DNA of 64,000 bases from Nitrospira sp. (GCA_036984305.1 BQWY01000001.1:2253501-2317500); one strand, 5' to 3'; numbered from the stretch's first letter, positions 6,889 to 16,849 are shown. The notes: generated by a model from the sequence alone, not told the origin. A program made the numbers and translations.

Positions 6889-7521
6889 ATGACCGTGAAT
6901 CCAGGATTTCCGATTTCACTCGATGTCAAAGGATGGCCGTGTCTGGTGCTGGGCGGCGATCAGGAAGCCGCCGACAAGGCGCAGCGTTTGCTCGACGCCG
7001 GCGCCAAGGTGTCGGTGATCAATCCCACGCTCAACGATACACTCAAAAAATTGACGGCCAGTGCCAAGGTCATTCACCGTGGACGCATGTTCCGAACGAC
7101 CGATCTTCCGGGCGTCGTCGCGGTGCTGAATTGCATCAAGGACGACACGGCCTTCGCCGAAGGGTTGATGGAGTTGGCCCGCAAAGATCGGTTCCAGCTT
7201 TGGACGGTCGATCAGCCGCAGTACTCGACCTTCTCCATGCCGGCCGTCGTGACCCGTGGATCGCTTCGCATTGCCATCAGTACCGGTGGTGCGTCGCCGG
7301 CGCTCGCGTCCCGTATTCGACAGGACTTGGAAGCCATCTTCGGTCCGGAAGCGGAAGAGTTCATCGCTTGGCTCGCGGAACTCCGTGGCGAAACGAAAGC
7401 AACCGAAGCCGATTTCATCAAGCGGCGTGACATTCTGACGAGCGCGGTCGAGGAGTTCAAGTTGACCGGGCAGGCGAACTACCCCACGACCTGGCTGGAG
7501 CAGCGCAAGGCGGCCGGGTGA
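6889..7521 (+). CDS. Precorrin-2 dehydrogenase / sirohydrochlorin ferrochelatase family (SirC/CysG N-terminal type)
   Basis: A 210-aa protein matching the CysG N-terminal/SirC family: an NAD-binding Rossmann start (CLVLGGDQEAADKA), the segment TVDQPQYSTFSMPAVVTRGSL, and ISTGGASPALASRIRQDLE. These enzymes oxidise precorrin-2 to sirohydrochlorin with NAD, on the way to siroheme or heme d1. It would act after the CobA domain encoded at 22942-24483. The ATG at 6889 follows an AGGAGG site by four bases; the same frame is open back to 6283 but that part runs antisense through the CcmI-like gene and is not coding. Whether it also chelates iron cannot be told. Confidence 0.9.
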   Translation: MTVNPGFPISLDVKGWPCLVLGGDQEAADKAQRLLDAGAKVSVINPTLNDTLKKLTASAKVIHRGRMFRTTDLPGVVAVLNCIKDDTAFAEGLMELARKDRFQLWTVDQPQYSTFSMPAVVTRGSLRIAISTGGASPALASRIRQDLEAIFGPEAEEFIAWLAELRGETKATEADFIKRRDILTSAVEEFKLTGQANYPTTWLEQRKAAG

Positions 7522-7674
7522 GTATTCTCACCTGGAATTGCTGCATCGTTGACCAGCGAAGTCGATGGTCGACCGGATCGATGCCGTGGCGACTCGGAGC
7601 CTGTTCCGTTCATCGCTGATACGCGCGTGCTCCGATAAACCTGTTACGACGTGTACGATACGAAAGGTATTCCG

Positions 7675-7986
7675 ATGATCCTTCTTGAAGTGAGCATGTC
7701 GCCGCTGGGCAAGGGTGAGAGCGTCGGCAAGTACGTCGCACGGTCTCTGGAGATCATCGACAACAGCGGCGTCGAGTATCGCCTGAACCCAATGGGCACC
7801 GTGCTGGAGGGGGAGTGGGAGGACGTGCTACGCGTCGTGAAGCGCTGCTTCGACCGGATGCGGAAGGACTGCAATCGCATATCCTGTTCGATCAAGATCG
7901 ATTATCGGAAAGGCGCGAAGGGCAGGCTGACCGGGAAGGTCACGAGTGTCGAGAAACGCCTTCGGAAGTCCCTCAAGAAATCGTAA
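7675..7986 (+). CDS. MTH1187/YkoF-type thiamine-binding family protein
   Basis: A 103-aa protein of the small MTH1187 (UPF0045) family: MILLEVSMSPLGKGESVGKYVARSL is split here as an N-terminal strand and helix, followed by GVEYRLNPMGTVLEGEW and a helix RVVKRCFDRM. Relatives form tetramers and some bind thiamine-like ligands. The ATG at 7675 is preferred over the GTG at 7651 because it has an AAAGG site eight bases upstream and matches family length. It is convergent with alr, separated by 42 bases with no clear terminator. Confidence 0.8.
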   Translation: MILLEVSMSPLGKGESVGKYVARSLEIIDNSGVEYRLNPMGTVLEGEWEDVLRVVKRCFDRMRKDCNRISCSIKIDYRKGAKGRLTGKVTSVEKRLRKSLKKS

Positions 7987-8028
7987 TCTGTCGCCCGCAT
8001 GATCGACCGATAGACCCAGTGTGCCGTC

Positions 8029-9162
8029 CTAAGGCCGCCCCGTATACGATCGACGCACCCGCGGGCCTATGGTGCACAGCACCTCGTACGAGATGCTGCC
8101 CTGCCATGACGCGACGTCCTGGGCCGTAATCGTCTCCTGCTCCTGCCTGCCGATCAGCACCACCGTGTCGCCGGTTTTGGCGTCCGGAACGTCGGTGACG
8201 TCCACCATGGTCATATCCATGCACACCCGACCGACCACGGGAGCACGACGCCCGTGGACCAAGACCGACCCCTTATTGGACAGCAGGCGATTGTACCCAT
8301 CAGCATATCCCACCGGTAGCACGGCGATCCTGGACGGCCGTGACGCACGGAACGTGCGGCCGTAGCTGACTGTCTGCCCCTGCTGCAGCGGGCGGATCTG
8401 CACGATGTGCGTCGACCACGAAAGTATCGGTTTCAGGGGGGGATCGTCCGTCGTCGATGGGCCTGACCAGTAGCCATACAACCCGATGCCGGGACGTACC
8501 GCATCCAAATGCGAATCGGGATAGCGCAGGATGCCCGCCGTATTGGCCATGTGGGCCAGAGGAACTTCTATTCCGGCGTCTCGCGCGCGATCAATGAGAT
8601 CGCGGAACACGTCGATCTGCTGGCGAGCGAAGGCAGGGTCGACGCTTTCGGCATCCGCGAAGTGGGTCATCAACCCTTCCATGCGAAGCGGCCCCCTGAA
8701 TGCGGCGGACTGCAGTAGCGGCACGACCCGTTCGATCGGAATCCCGAGGCGCCCCATTCCAGTCTCCACCTCGAGGTGAACGGGGCACGGAGCCACGTCG
8801 CGTACACGCTCGCTCAAGGCGAGCAGCATCGCCTCCTCGTAGATGAGCGGCGTCAGACGGTGCTGGAGCAGATCGCCAAGTTCGCGGGGAACGACCGGAC
8901 CCAGCACGACCACTTGTGACAGGATGCCCGCGTCGCGGAGCTGAATGCCTTCGGCTACGGTGGCGACCCCGAGCATGGAACAGCCGAAACGGACCAGTGC
9001 CTCCGCCACTTCGACGGCGCCGTGTCCATAGGCATTGGCCTTGACGATGCCGATGACGGTGCATGACGGGGCCAGCCGTCCGCGCAGCAATGCGAAATTG
9101 TGGGCCAGCGCGCCGAGATCGACAACCGCTTGCGTTGGGGATGCGCTATAGGTTCGCAGCAC
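8029..9162 (-). CDS. alr: Alanine racemase
   Basis: A 377-aa PLP-dependent alanine racemase, making D-alanine for peptidoglycan. The PLP lysine is K41 in VKANAYGHGA, and the second catalytic base is Y267 in SYGRTF. The C-terminal beta domain contains RVCMDMTMVDVTD as expected. The start codon is GTG at 9162. It is the last gene of the leftward block after frr (59-base gap). Length and domain order are normal. Confidence 0.95.
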   Translation of the reverse strand: MLRTYSASPTQAVVDLGALAHNFALLRGRLAPSCTVIGIVKANAYGHGAVEVAEALVRFGCSMLGVATVAEGIQLRDAGILSQVVVLGPVVPRELGDLLQHRLTPLIYEEAMLLALSERVRDVAPCPVHLEVETGMGRLGIPIERVVPLLQSAAFRGPLRMEGLMTHFADAESVDPAFARQQIDVFRDLIDRARDAGIEVPLAHMANTAGILRYPDSHLDAVRPGIGLYGYWSGPSTTDDPPLKPILSWSTHIVQIRPLQQGQTVSYGRTFRASRPSRIAVLPVGYADGYNRLLSNKGSVLVHGRRAPVVGRVCMDMTMVDVTDVPDAKTGDTVVLIGRQEQETITAQDVASWQGSISYEVLCTIGPRVRRSYTGRP

Positions 9163-9221
9163 GAGGGTCGTCTTAACGATCTGTTTGGAACAGTCCGTCC
9201 GAGGAGGGGAATCGAGGAGAT

Positions 9222-9779
9222 TTAGACTTCGAGGATTTCCTCCTCTTTCTTCTTCAACACATGATCGACCTTTTCGATGTATTGGTCAGTCAATTTCTGG
9301 ATTTCCGCTTCCGCACGGCGTAACTCGTCCTCGCTCATTTTGCCGTCCTTTTGCAGTTTCTTCAGCTCCTCGTTGGCTTCGCGCCGCACGCCACGAATAT
9401 GTACCTTGGTTTCCTCGCCGTGCTTGCGGCAGATCTTCGTGAGGTCTTTCCGCCGCTCTTCGGTCAGGGGCGGCAGCGGCACACGGATCATCTTGCCGTC
9501 GTTGGAGGGCGTGATGCCGAGATCGGACGTCGCCAACGCCTTTTCGATCTCCTTGATCAGCTTGGCATCCCAGGGTTGCACGGTCAGGAGGCGCGCCTCC
9601 GGCACCGAAATCGACGCCACCTGCTTGAGCGGGGTCATCGTGCCGTAATAGTCCACGCGGATGTTGTCGAGCAGCGCGACCGAGGCGCGGCCGGTGCGAA
9701 GCCCGCTCAACTCACGCTTCAGATGTTCGAGCGATTTCTCCATACCGTCGGTTGTTTTTTGCTGGACGGGATTGGCCAT
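9222..9779 (-). CDS. frr: Ribosome recycling factor
   Basis: A 185-aa ribosome recycling factor, which splits post-termination ribosomes with EF-G. Family blocks are clear: LRTGRASVALLDNIRVDYYG, TPLKQVASISVPE, LGITPSNDGKMIRVPLPPLTEERRK split over the middle, and the acidic-basic helical C-terminus. The ATG at 9779 begins 20 bases after the pyrH stop. Order rpsB-tsf-pyrH-frr is the usual bacterial arrangement and implies coordinated expression. Confidence 0.97.
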   Translation of the reverse strand: MANPVQQKTTDGMEKSLEHLKRELSGLRTGRASVALLDNIRVDYYGTMTPLKQVASISVPEARLLTVQPWDAKLIKEIEKALATSDLGITPSNDGKMIRVPLPPLTEERRKDLTKICRKHGEETKVHIRGVRREANEELKKLQKDGKMSEDELRRAEAEIQKLTDQYIEKVDHVLKKKEEEILEV

Positions 9780-9799
9780 GATGGGGTCCTCGCGCGCCG

Positions 9800-10525
9800 T
9801 TAGGATTTGCCCGCCGTCACGATCGTGCCGATCGTCTCCCCCTGAAGGATGCGCTTCAAATTTCCGCGCTGCTTCAAGTTGAAGACGATAAGGGGCAGGT
9901 TGTTGTCCATGCACAAGGTGATGGCCGTCGAGTCCATCACCCTCAGCTTTTGATTCAGGATGCTGAGAAACTGCAACTGGTCGTAGCGCTTGGCCTGCGG
10001 GTTCGTCAACGGATCGGCTTCGTAGATGCCGTCCACCTTCGTCCCCTTCATGATGACGTTCGCGCCGATCTCCATGGCGCGCAACGCGGCCGCCGTATCC
10101 GTGGAGAAGTACGGATTACCCGTGCCTCCCGCGAAGATGACGACGCGCTTTTTCTCCAGATGGCGGATTGCCCGTCGCCGAATGTAGCCCTCGGCGAGCT
10201 GCCGCATTTCAATGGCGGTCTGAACACGGGTGACGACTCCGCGCTTTTCGAGCGCGCTCTGCATGGCCAGAGCGTTGAACACGGTGGCCAGCATGCCCAT
10301 GTAGTCCGCCGAGGCCCGCTCCATCCCGCTGGCGCTCGCGGCGATGCCGCGGAAGATGTTTCCCCCTCCGATGACGATGGCGACTTCGACGTCGAGCGCG
10401 ACGACATCGGCGATTTCCCCGGCGAGGCCATCCAGCACCGACGGCTGAATTCCGAACCCCTGATCTCCGGCGAGCATTTCGCCGCTGACTTTGAGCAGAA
10501 TTCGTCGATATTTGGGTGCGGTCAT
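9800..10525 (-). CDS. pyrH: UMP kinase
   Basis: A 241-aa uridylate kinase of the amino-acid-kinase fold, converting UMP to UDP. Recognisable blocks are [11 protein letters not shown] (phosphate loop), [11 protein letters not shown], and [17 protein letters not shown]. It overlaps the end of tsf by four bases (ATGA), which indicates translational coupling, and is followed by frr. Length is typical. Confidence 0.97.
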   Translation of the reverse strand: MTAPKYRRILLKVSGEMLAGDQGFGIQPSVLDGLAGEIADVVALDVEVAIVIGGGNIFRGIAASASGMERASADYMGMLATVFNALAMQSALEKRGVVTRVQTAIEMRQLAEGYIRRRAIRHLEKKRVVIFAGGTGNPYFSTDTAAALRAMEIGANVIMKGTKVDGIYEADPLTNPQAKRYDQLQFLSILNQKLRVMDSTAITLCMDNNLPLIVFNLKQRGNLKRILQGETIGTIVTAGKS

Positions 10526-11118
10526 GCCTGGCCGAGTTGGTACCGTGTGAATCGGCGGATGATGAGGTTTTCGCCGATCTTGGCGACCTTCTGTGTCAGC
10601 AAATCCTTCACGGTGGCACTGGGATCTTTGATAAAGGCTTGCTCGAGGAGGCAGGACTCTTGAAAATACTTTTCCAGCTTCCCCTCCACGATCTTCGGCC
10701 AGGCCGCGGGCGGTTTCCCCATTTCCTTGGCCTGCCCCTCGTAGATGGCCCGTTCTTTCGACACCACGTCCTCGGGAACGTCTTCCCGCTTCACGTATGT
10801 CGGGTTTGCCGCAGCAATCTGGAGTGCGACGTCCTTGACGAACGCCTGAAATTCTTCGTTCCGTGCGACGAAGTCGGTCTCGCAGTTCACCTCCACCAGC
10901 ACACCGATGCGGCTGCCCGGGTGAATGTACGAAGAGATGATGCCCTCATTGGCCTCGCGTGACGCGCGTTTTTGCGCTGCGGCCAATCCCTTTTGCCGCA
11001 AGTAGTCAACGGCTTTCTCGATATCGTTGCTGTTTTCTTGCAAGGCCTTCTGGCAATCCAGAATGCCGGCTCCGGTTTTATCACGGAGTTCTTTCACGAG
11101 TGTTGCGGGAGCTGCCAT
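10522..11118 (-). CDS. tsf: Elongation factor Ts
   Basis: A 198-aa EF-Ts, the nucleotide exchange factor for EF-Tu. The N-terminal UBA-like region with [19 protein letters not shown] and the motif [25 protein letters not shown] (given here as its parts [11 protein letters not shown] and [10 protein letters not shown]) are diagnostic. The length is that of the short type with one core domain rather than the roughly 280-aa enteric form. An AAAAAGG site precedes the ATG. It lies 233 bases after rpsB. Confidence 0.96.
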   Translation of the reverse strand: MAAPATLVKELRDKTGAGILDCQKALQENSNDIEKAVDYLRQKGLAAAQKRASREANEGIISSYIHPGSRIGVLVEVNCETDFVARNEEFQAFVKDVALQIAAANPTYVKREDVPEDVVSKERAIYEGQAKEMGKPPAAWPKIVEGKLEKYFQESCLLEQAFIKDPSATVKDLLTQKVAKIGENLIIRRFTRYQLGQA

Positions 11119-11351
11119 GTTGTCGTCACCTTTTTGAGAGATTTCGCACGGAGCGCGCCCTATTCGTCACCGCGCCCACCTAACCGGAGCACTCGCGGCA
11201 TCACGCCGGCACCATTCCGAATGCTGACCGGACGTGCTGCGCGACCTTTGGGGGGTTCCCGTCGTCTCGCCCGTCACGTCCTGCAACGCACAACCCGCGA
11301 CGATTGTTCCTCGCCGGATCGCGCGAAAACACGTTCCGCTCGTACCGTGTC

Positions 11352-12134
11352 TTACCGTGCGGGCACGTTTTCCATCACCATGCCGGACACCGCCGCGCGC
11401 TTCTCTGTCACTGCGGCCTCCGCGGCCTCCGCCTGCTCGCGTTGGGTCCGCAGATGCATCCCCTCGATGCAGGCGTCGGCGATCTGGGTGGTGATCAGTT
11501 TGATCGAACGAATGGCGTCGTCATTGCCGGGAATCGGATACGTGATCTTGTCCGGTTCGCAGTTCGTATCGACGATCGCTACGATAGGAATGCTCAACCG
11601 ATGTGCTTCGAGCACGGCGATATGCTCCACGCGCGTATCGAGCACGAACACGCAGCCGGGGACGGTGCGCATATTCTTGATGCCGGACAAGTACTTTTCG
11701 AGCTTCACCCGGTCCTTGTCCATCTGGTTCAACTCTTTTTTCTTCAACCCCTGGCGAGAGCCACCGTCGGCCAGCGTGGCTTCCATTTTCTTGAGCTTAT
11801 CGAGGCTCTTCTTGATGGTCTGGAAATTCGTCAGCATCCCACCGAGCCAGCGTTGATTGACGAAAAACTGTCCGGCCCGCTTGGCTTCTTCCTCCAAAAC
11901 CTCCGCGGCCTGCCGCTTGGTTCCGACGAATAACACCTGATCGCCCCCGGCAATGGTATCCCGAACGAAGGCATAGGCCTTTTCGAGTCGATCCATCGTC
12001 TGCTGGAGATCGATGATGTAGATGCCGTTACGCTCGCCGAAAATGAATTTCTTCATTTTCGGATTCCACCGGTTGGTTTGGTGCCCGAAATGGACACCCG
12101 CCTCCAACAGGTCCTTGATCTCGATCTCTGCCAT
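11352..12134 (-). CDS. rpsB: 30S ribosomal protein S2
   Basis: A 260-aa ribosomal protein uS2. Key blocks are [19 protein letters not shown], the helical hairpin region, [13 protein letters not shown], and [22 protein letters not shown] split over the C-terminal half. A strong AGGGAGGTGAAGG ribosome binding site precedes the ATG. It heads the tsf-pyrH-frr group and is preceded by a 267-base leader region with several hairpins. Confidence 0.97.
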   Translation of the reverse strand: MAEIEIKDLLEAGVHFGHQTNRWNPKMKKFIFGERNGIYIIDLQQTMDRLEKAYAFVRDTIAGGDQVLFVGTKRQAAEVLEEEAKRAGQFFVNQRWLGGMLTNFQTIKKSLDKLKKMEATLADGGSRQGLKKKELNQMDKDRVKLEKYLSGIKNMRTVPGCVFVLDTRVEHIAVLEAHRLSIPIVAIVDTNCEPDKITYPIPGNDDAIRSIKLITTQIADACIEGMHLRTQREQAEAAEAAVTEKRAAVSGMVMENVPAR

Positions 12135-12401
12135 GCCTTCACCTCCCTTCTCGCTTGCAGAGCACCCACCGGAGCGGGTGAGAGGTCTTCAACCCCTTGT
12201 TCCCAAGCGAGCGGCGTTCGGAACGCCGATGTCGATTTTGATAAGAAGCCCGCGGGGTTAGCCCCGGGGGCGTGAGTTGTCAGAACTTCTACCGAGCGTC
12301 AGGCCAGTCGATCCAAGACGATCCGGGGAGAAGCCCGCAAAACCGAAGGAGGCTAACATGGCCGTTCAGTATTTTCAAGCGATTCGGACACCTCTCGCCC
12401 C
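12135..12401 (-). promoter_or_regulatory. rpsB upstream leader with three hairpins
   Basis: This 267-base stretch between argJ and rpsB holds no gene. Three inverted repeats lie close together: CACCC/GGGTG at 12163-12180, CGGCGTT/AACGCCG at 12212-12228 (perfect seven-pair stem, three-base loop), and a ten-pair GC stem with one mismatch at 12248-12271, which is followed leftward by TTCTTAT and may terminate argJ. The others could be a ribosomal-protein autoregulatory leader. A TTGAAA-17-TAGCCT promoter-like pair near the argJ end is weak. Inference only. Confidence 0.35.
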
Positions 12402-13610
12402 TTAGGAACGGTAGCTGGCATTAATACGAACATAGTCATAGCTCAAGTCGGTGGTCCACAGCCGCCCGACGCCGGATCCGATTCCCAAGTCGATGTCAAT
12501 GACGAATTCACGGCGCTTGAACACGGCAGCGATCCGCCGCTCCGTGGCAGCACCCTGCGGCGCTCCACGTCTCACAATCGGCACGCCGCCGATAGCAAGG
12601 CCGATTCGTTCCGCCTTCACCGGCACACCTGCGCGCCCGATCGCCGCCATGATCCTCCCCCAGTTGGCATCTTCTCCAAATAGGGCCGTCTTGACGAGAC
12701 AGGAGGTGCCGACCGTATTCGCCACTTGTTTCGCATGCCGATCGTTTCTGGCCCCCCTAACTCGAATCTCTACAAATTTCGTGAGCCCTTCGCCATCACG
12801 TCCCACCTGTAGCGCCAGGGCTTCGCAGGCTTCCGACAGGAGTCGCTCGAACGCCCGATATGCCTTCGTGTGTGCCAAGAGCGGACGATTCCCCGCCACA
12901 CCGTTCGCCAGGCACAGCACCGTGTCGTTGGTACTCGTGTCTCCATCGACGGAAATACAGTTGAAGGTCTGATCGACCGCGGCGGAGAGCGCCCGTTGCA
13001 GCAGCGGCCGCGACACGAACGCGTCGGTGGTCAGATAGGCCAGCATGGTGGCCATGTTCGGATGGATCATGCCCGAACCCTTGGCCATCCCGCCAATGGT
13101 AATGGACGCCCCATTGATGCGTTGCGTGAGCGCGACTTCCTTGGCTCGTGTATCGGTGGTCATAATGGCGCGTGCCGCCTCATGCGCCCCTCCACGCCGC
13201 ACTCGTTTGAGAAGAGCAGGGAAGGCGTCCACGATCTTGCCGATGGGCAACGGGGCCCCAATGACCCCGGTGGACCCGATGTACACCTGATGCGCGGGAA
13301 CCCGGAATGCCTCGACGCCGAGCCGAACCATCGTCAGAGCCGCGTCCATTCCCGCCCGTCCGGTGCAAACGTTGGCGCACCCGCTGTTCACCACAAGGAC
13401 TCGTCCGACGCCGCGCTTCAGGTGCAATCGGTCGACGGTCACCGGAGCGGCCACGACCTGATTGGTCGTAAAAACCCCCGCGATGGGCCCAGGGCGGTCC
13501 GACACGACCAGAGCGAGATCCAAGAGATCGGGGCTTTTCTTGATCCCGCAGTGCACTCCCGCGGCTGCAAACCCCTGCGGCGCAGTGATGCCGCCTCGGA
13601 TGCGTGTCAT
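12402..13610 (-). CDS. argJ: Bifunctional ornithine acetyltransferase / N-acetylglutamate synthase
   Basis: A 402-aa ArgJ, which recycles the acetyl group from N-acetylornithine to glutamate in arginine synthesis. The autoproteolysis and nucleophile site is T188 in the block KGSGMIHPNMATML. The oxyanion threonines in STGVIG are present, and the C-terminus ends as usual in DLSYDYVRINASYRS. It starts 40 bases after argC. Whether it is mono- or bifunctional cannot be decided by eye. Confidence 0.95.
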   Translation of the reverse strand: MTRIRGGITAPQGFAAAGVHCGIKKSPDLLDLALVVSDRPGPIAGVFTTNQVVAAPVTVDRLHLKRGVGRVLVVNSGCANVCTGRAGMDAALTMVRLGVEAFRVPAHQVYIGSTGVIGAPLPIGKIVDAFPALLKRVRRGGAHEAARAIMTTDTRAKEVALTQRINGASITIGGMAKGSGMIHPNMATMLAYLTTDAFVSRPLLQRALSAAVDQTFNCISVDGDTSTNDTVLCLANGVAGNRPLLAHTKAYRAFERLLSEACEALALQVGRDGEGLTKFVEIRVRGARNDRHAKQVANTVGTSCLVKTALFGEDANWGRIMAAIGRAGVPVKAERIGLAIGGVPIVRRGAPQGAATERRIAAVFKRREFVIDIDLGIGSGVGRLWTTDLSYDYVRINASYRS

Positions 13611-13650
13611 CGTGTCGTCCTCGAATGGCTGGTCGGTCGGAGCACACCGA

Positions 13651-14733
13651 TCAAGGGAACACGCCAGGCGCGCGGAGCCCTGTCTCTTCCGGAATGTCGA
13701 GCATGAGGTTCAGCGCCTGGAGCGCTTGCCCGGCGGCGCCTTTGACCAGATTGTCCAAGGCTGCAACCGTGATGACCCATCCCGTTCGGCGGTCGAGATG
13801 GACCGACAGGTCGCAGTAATTCGACCCGCGCACGTGACCTGGATTGGCCGGCCGGTCTCCCGACTGAACGCGTACGAACGGCTCATGTTTGTAAAACGCA
13901 GCGTACAGTTCGCGGAGCGAGCGGACGTCCGTTCCCGTCTTCAATTTGGCGTACGCGGTGCTGAGAATGCCTCGGTTCATGGGGACGAGGTGCGGCGTAA
14001 ACGACACGGCCATACGAGATGACGGAGAGGCATCCGTGTGCCGGCTCGCCACCAGGGTCAGTTCCTGTTCGATTTCCGGGATGTGCCGATGCGTGCCGAT
14101 CTTATACGGTTCGAGTGATTCGTGCGCTTCGGGAAAATGATACGGCAACGCCGGGCTCCGTCCCGCGCCCGACACTCCGGACTTGGCGTCGATGACCAGC
14201 GTCGACGGATCGATCACTCCCTCGGCACACAACGGAGCCAGTTGCAGAATCGCCGCGGTCGGGTAACACCCCGGCGACGCGACGAGCCGAGCTTGCTTGA
14301 TCGCCTCGCGATGCAATTCCGGTAGCCCGTAGACAGCCTGCTTCAGCAAATCGGGATAGGGGTGCGTCGCCTCATACCAGGTAGGGTAGGCCCCGGCATC
14401 ACGCAATCGATAATCCGCGCTGAGATCGACGACGTGCTTGCCTGCCTTGAGACAGACCGATACGGCCTCGAACGACTTGGTATGCGGCAGAGCCAACAGC
14501 ACCGCGTCAGCACGCTCGGCCAACGTCTCCGGCGCCAGGGCCTCGAACGATTGATCCACGACGTGGGACAAATGCGGAAACACGGAGGCAACGGAGGCCC
14601 CGGCTGACTTTTCCGAGGTCACGGCGGCAAGCGTCAGATGCGGATGAGCCGCAACGAGCCGAAGCAGCTCTCCCCCGGCGTACCCGCTGGCACCCGCGAC
14701 CGCGACACGAAGCTTGGATGTCGGCGCACTCAC
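13651..14733 (-). CDS. argC: N-acetyl-gamma-glutamyl-phosphate reductase
   Basis: A 360-aa ArgC, which reduces N-acetylglutamyl phosphate with NADPH. The Rossmann glycine loop is VAGASGYAGGELLRL near residue 12, and the catalytic cysteine is C156 in SPGCYPTA. The C-terminal VDNLVKGAAGQALQ-type block is present (as LDNLVKGAAGQALQALNLML). It lies between rpsI and argJ in the leftward block, so arginine genes are embedded among ribosomal protein genes. Confidence 0.96.
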   Translation of the reverse strand: MSAPTSKLRVAVAGASGYAGGELLRLVAAHPHLTLAAVTSEKSAGASVASVFPHLSHVVDQSFEALAPETLAERADAVLLALPHTKSFEAVSVCLKAGKHVVDLSADYRLRDAGAYPTWYEATHPYPDLLKQAVYGLPELHREAIKQARLVASPGCYPTAAILQLAPLCAEGVIDPSTLVIDAKSGVSGAGRSPALPYHFPEAHESLEPYKIGTHRHIPEIEQELTLVASRHTDASPSSRMAVSFTPHLVPMNRGILSTAYAKLKTGTDVRSLRELYAAFYKHEPFVRVQSGDRPANPGHVRGSNYCDLSVHLDRRTGWVITVAALDNLVKGAAGQALQALNLMLDIPEETGLRAPGVFP

Positions 14734-14840
14734 GATGACGGACGCTCCTTTCGCCTCGACGACAGGCCACCTCGCGTAGATACAAGAAAGGGAAGGCCGT
14801 CCGGACCTTCCCTTTCCCTCGCTCCCATGTGTTTCGTCAA

Positions 14841-15230
14841 TTACCGCTTGGAGTACTGGAAGCGCCGACGGGCTCCCTTCTGGCCATATTTCTTGCGTTC
14901 CTTCACGCGGGAATCGCGCGTCAGGAACCCATTCTTCTTAATCGACTCGCGCAGCCCGGAGTTCAGGAGGACCAGCGCTTTCGAAATCCCATGGCGCAAC
15001 GCGCCCGCCTGCCCGGCATGACCGCCCCCCGCGACCGTGGCGGTGACGGAAAATTTTCCGTCCGTCCCGCTCACATCGAACGGCATCTGCACCAGATTGC
15101 GCAGGGCAGGGCGCCCGAAATACTGTGCCAGCGGCCGCTCGTTGACCGTGATGTCGCCGTTACCGGCCGTGAGCCATACGCGGGCGACTGCAGATTTCCG
15201 TTTCCCCGTTGCGTATTGAACTGCTGCCAT
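14841..15230 (-). CDS. rpsI: 30S ribosomal protein S9
   Basis: A 129-aa ribosomal protein uS9. The N-terminal [15 protein letters not shown], the middle [19 protein letters not shown], and the basic C-terminus ending in RRRFQYSKR are diagnostic; the C-terminal tail reaches the P-site tRNA. It follows rplM by 57 bases, the standard pair. Confidence 0.97.
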   Translation of the reverse strand: MAAVQYATGKRKSAVARVWLTAGNGDITVNERPLAQYFGRPALRNLVQMPFDVSGTDGKFSVTATVAGGGHAGQAGALRHGISKALVLLNSGLRESIKKNGFLTRDSRVKERKKYGQKGARRRFQYSKR

Positions 15231-15287
15231 TCCCGAATCTCCTCTTCTTCTTATCGGATGTTGGACGTGCCCATTCCAGTGGACCTG

Positions 15288-15719
15288 CTATAGCGCCAAG
15301 GCTTCCGGCCGCTGCGCGACATGGGGGTGAGTTGCCCCCGCATACACACGAAGCTTCTTCGCGAGCTTTTTGCCCAGCGGCGTCTTGGGCAACATGCCTT
15401 GAATGGCGGTCGTGAGCAACTTCGTCGGGTCCTTGGCGAACACCTCTTCCGCCGTCGCCGATTTGAAGCCCCCCGGATACCCGGAGTGTGAACGATAGTG
15501 CTTGTCGCGCCACTTATGGCCGGTCAGCTTGATCTTGTCCGCATTGATGATCACCACGTGATCGCCCATGTCCACGTTCGGCGTGAACGTCGGGCGATGC
15601 TTCCCCCGCAAATGAAGCGCCACGCGCGCCGCCAACCGGCCGAGCGTCTTGCCGTCCGCATCGACCAGGTACCATTTTTCTTGCACTTCCAACGGTTTTT
15701 GCAAATACGTACGCGTCAT
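15288..15719 (-). CDS. rplM: 50S ribosomal protein L13
   Basis: A 143-aa ribosomal protein uL13. Blocks [38 protein letters not shown] (first and second thirds) and [18 protein letters not shown] are typical. It is followed by rpsI and preceded, at 31 bases, by two bifunctional-nuclease-type genes that probably share its promoter at 16747-16776. Confidence 0.97.
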   Translation of the reverse strand: MTRTYLQKPLEVQEKWYLVDADGKTLGRLAARVALHLRGKHRPTFTPNVDMGDHVVIINADKIKLTGHKWRDKHYRSHSGYPGGFKSATAEEVFAKDPTKLLTTAIQGMLPKTPLGKKLAKKLRVYAGATHPHVAQRPEALAL

Positions 15720-15750
15720 ACTGTCCTCATCCGCCTCCCTGCTTCTCCCG

Positions 15751-16224
15751 TTACACTTCCTGCGTATCGGTCTTCTTCTGAATCAGTTTTTCCAGCCACA
15801 CGTCCGTGTTCGCACCGCCGCGACGCGTCAACACATCCTGCGTCACGTAGATCGGGCACTGCACCCTCAACGCCAACGCGATGGCATCACTCGGTCGCGC
15901 ATCGAGCGTCCGCTCGACACCCTTCGACGACAAGTGCACCACGGCAAAGTAGGTGGTGTTCTTGACGTCCGTAATCACGACCCGGGACACCTGGATACCC
16001 AAGTGAGTGGCGACGCTGCGAATGAGGTCGTGCGTCATCGGGCGGGGCGTGACGATCCCTTCCTGAGCCAGGCGAATAGCATTGCCCTCGGCCAAGCCGA
16101 CCCAGATCGGCAACACATCCGCGCGTTGTTCGTCCCGCAACACGACGATCTGCGTGTCCGTATTATCGTCACGCACGACCCCGTGCACCTTGAGTTCGAT
16201 CAGTTCCTGCGTTCCTGACGACAT
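15751..16224 (-). CDS. Bifunctional nuclease (DUF151) family protein, copy 2
   Basis: A 157-aa protein with the BFN/DUF151 domain across almost its whole length: [25 protein letters not shown] and [13 protein letters not shown] are the family blocks. Plant and bacterial members have been reported with DNase and RNase activity, but function in most bacteria is unproven. It lacks the C-terminal UVR extension seen in some relatives. It starts 10 bases after its paralogue at 16235-16690 and precedes rplM. Confidence 0.88.
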   Translation of the reverse strand: MSSGTQELIELKVHGVVRDDNTDTQIVVLRDEQRADVLPIWVGLAEGNAIRLAQEGIVTPRPMTHDLIRSVATHLGIQVSRVVITDVKNTTYFAVVHLSSKGVERTLDARPSDAIALALRVQCPIYVTQDVLTRRGGANTDVWLEKLIQKKTDTQEV

Positions 16225-16234
16225 AATGCGCGCC

Positions 16235-16690
16235 TCAAGAGTCCAGCTTGCCGAAATCTTCAGGTTTCAAGTTTTCCAACCACTGCTCGAGATCCTCGTT
16301 GGTCTGCTTCTTCAGCACGGCTTCCTGGGCAAAGATCGGAGCTTCGGCCCGCAAGGCGATCGCGATGGCGTCGCTCGGACGAGAATCGATGGAAAATTCG
16401 GAGTCCTGGTACAAGAGGTGTACCTTGGCATAATAGGTATTTTCGGCTAGATCGGTAATCACCACGCTGATCACCTTGGCCTCGTACAAATCCAGCATGG
16501 TCTTCAGCATGTCGTGTGTCATGGGCCGTGGTGCGCTCACCTCTTCGAGAGATAGGCTGATGGCGCTCGCCTCGGACTTGCCAACCCAAATCGGCAGTAC
16601 CTCCGACTGGTCTTCGCCACGGAGAATCACGATGTAGGCGTTGTTGTAGGGGTCGAACATCAACCCCCGCACTTTCATTTGCGTAATCAC
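16235..16690 (-). CDS. Bifunctional nuclease (DUF151) family protein, copy 1
   Basis: A 151-aa BFN/DUF151 protein, paralogous to the next gene: it shares LPIWVGKSEASAISL, PRPMTHDML and DSRPSDAIAIALRAEAPIFAQ. It is the first gene after the promoter at 16747-16776 and heads the run BFN-BFN-rplM-rpsI. Two adjacent copies with different N-termini suggest that they form a heteromer or divide roles; this is inference. The ATG has no strong ribosome binding site. Confidence 0.88.
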   Translation of the reverse strand: MITQMKVRGLMFDPYNNAYIVILRGEDQSEVLPIWVGKSEASAISLSLEEVSAPRPMTHDMLKTMLDLYEAKVISVVITDLAENTYYAKVHLLYQDSEFSIDSRPSDAIAIALRAEAPIFAQEAVLKKQTNEDLEQWLENLKPEDFGKLDS

Positions 16691-16746
16691 GGGACGATGC
16701 GGGCTCCAAGCATTGGAATTGCGTCAATCCGGAGTAGAAGCGCTGA

Positions 16747-16776
16747 AGAATATCAAACACTTCCGCAGAATGTCAA
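16747..16776 (-). promoter_or_regulatory. Promoter for the BFN-BFN-rplM-rpsI operon
   Basis: Reading leftward: perfect -35 TTGACA at 16776-16771, 18-base spacer, -10 TATTCT at 16752-16747. Predicted start near 16740, with a 50-base leader to the ATG at 16690. Confidence 0.55.
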
Positions 16777-16849
16777 TGAACGGACTCTACCTTAGAACCG
16801 AATTGCGCGCGGATTGGGGTGGAGGACGGTAACGATGACGCCTCAACGG

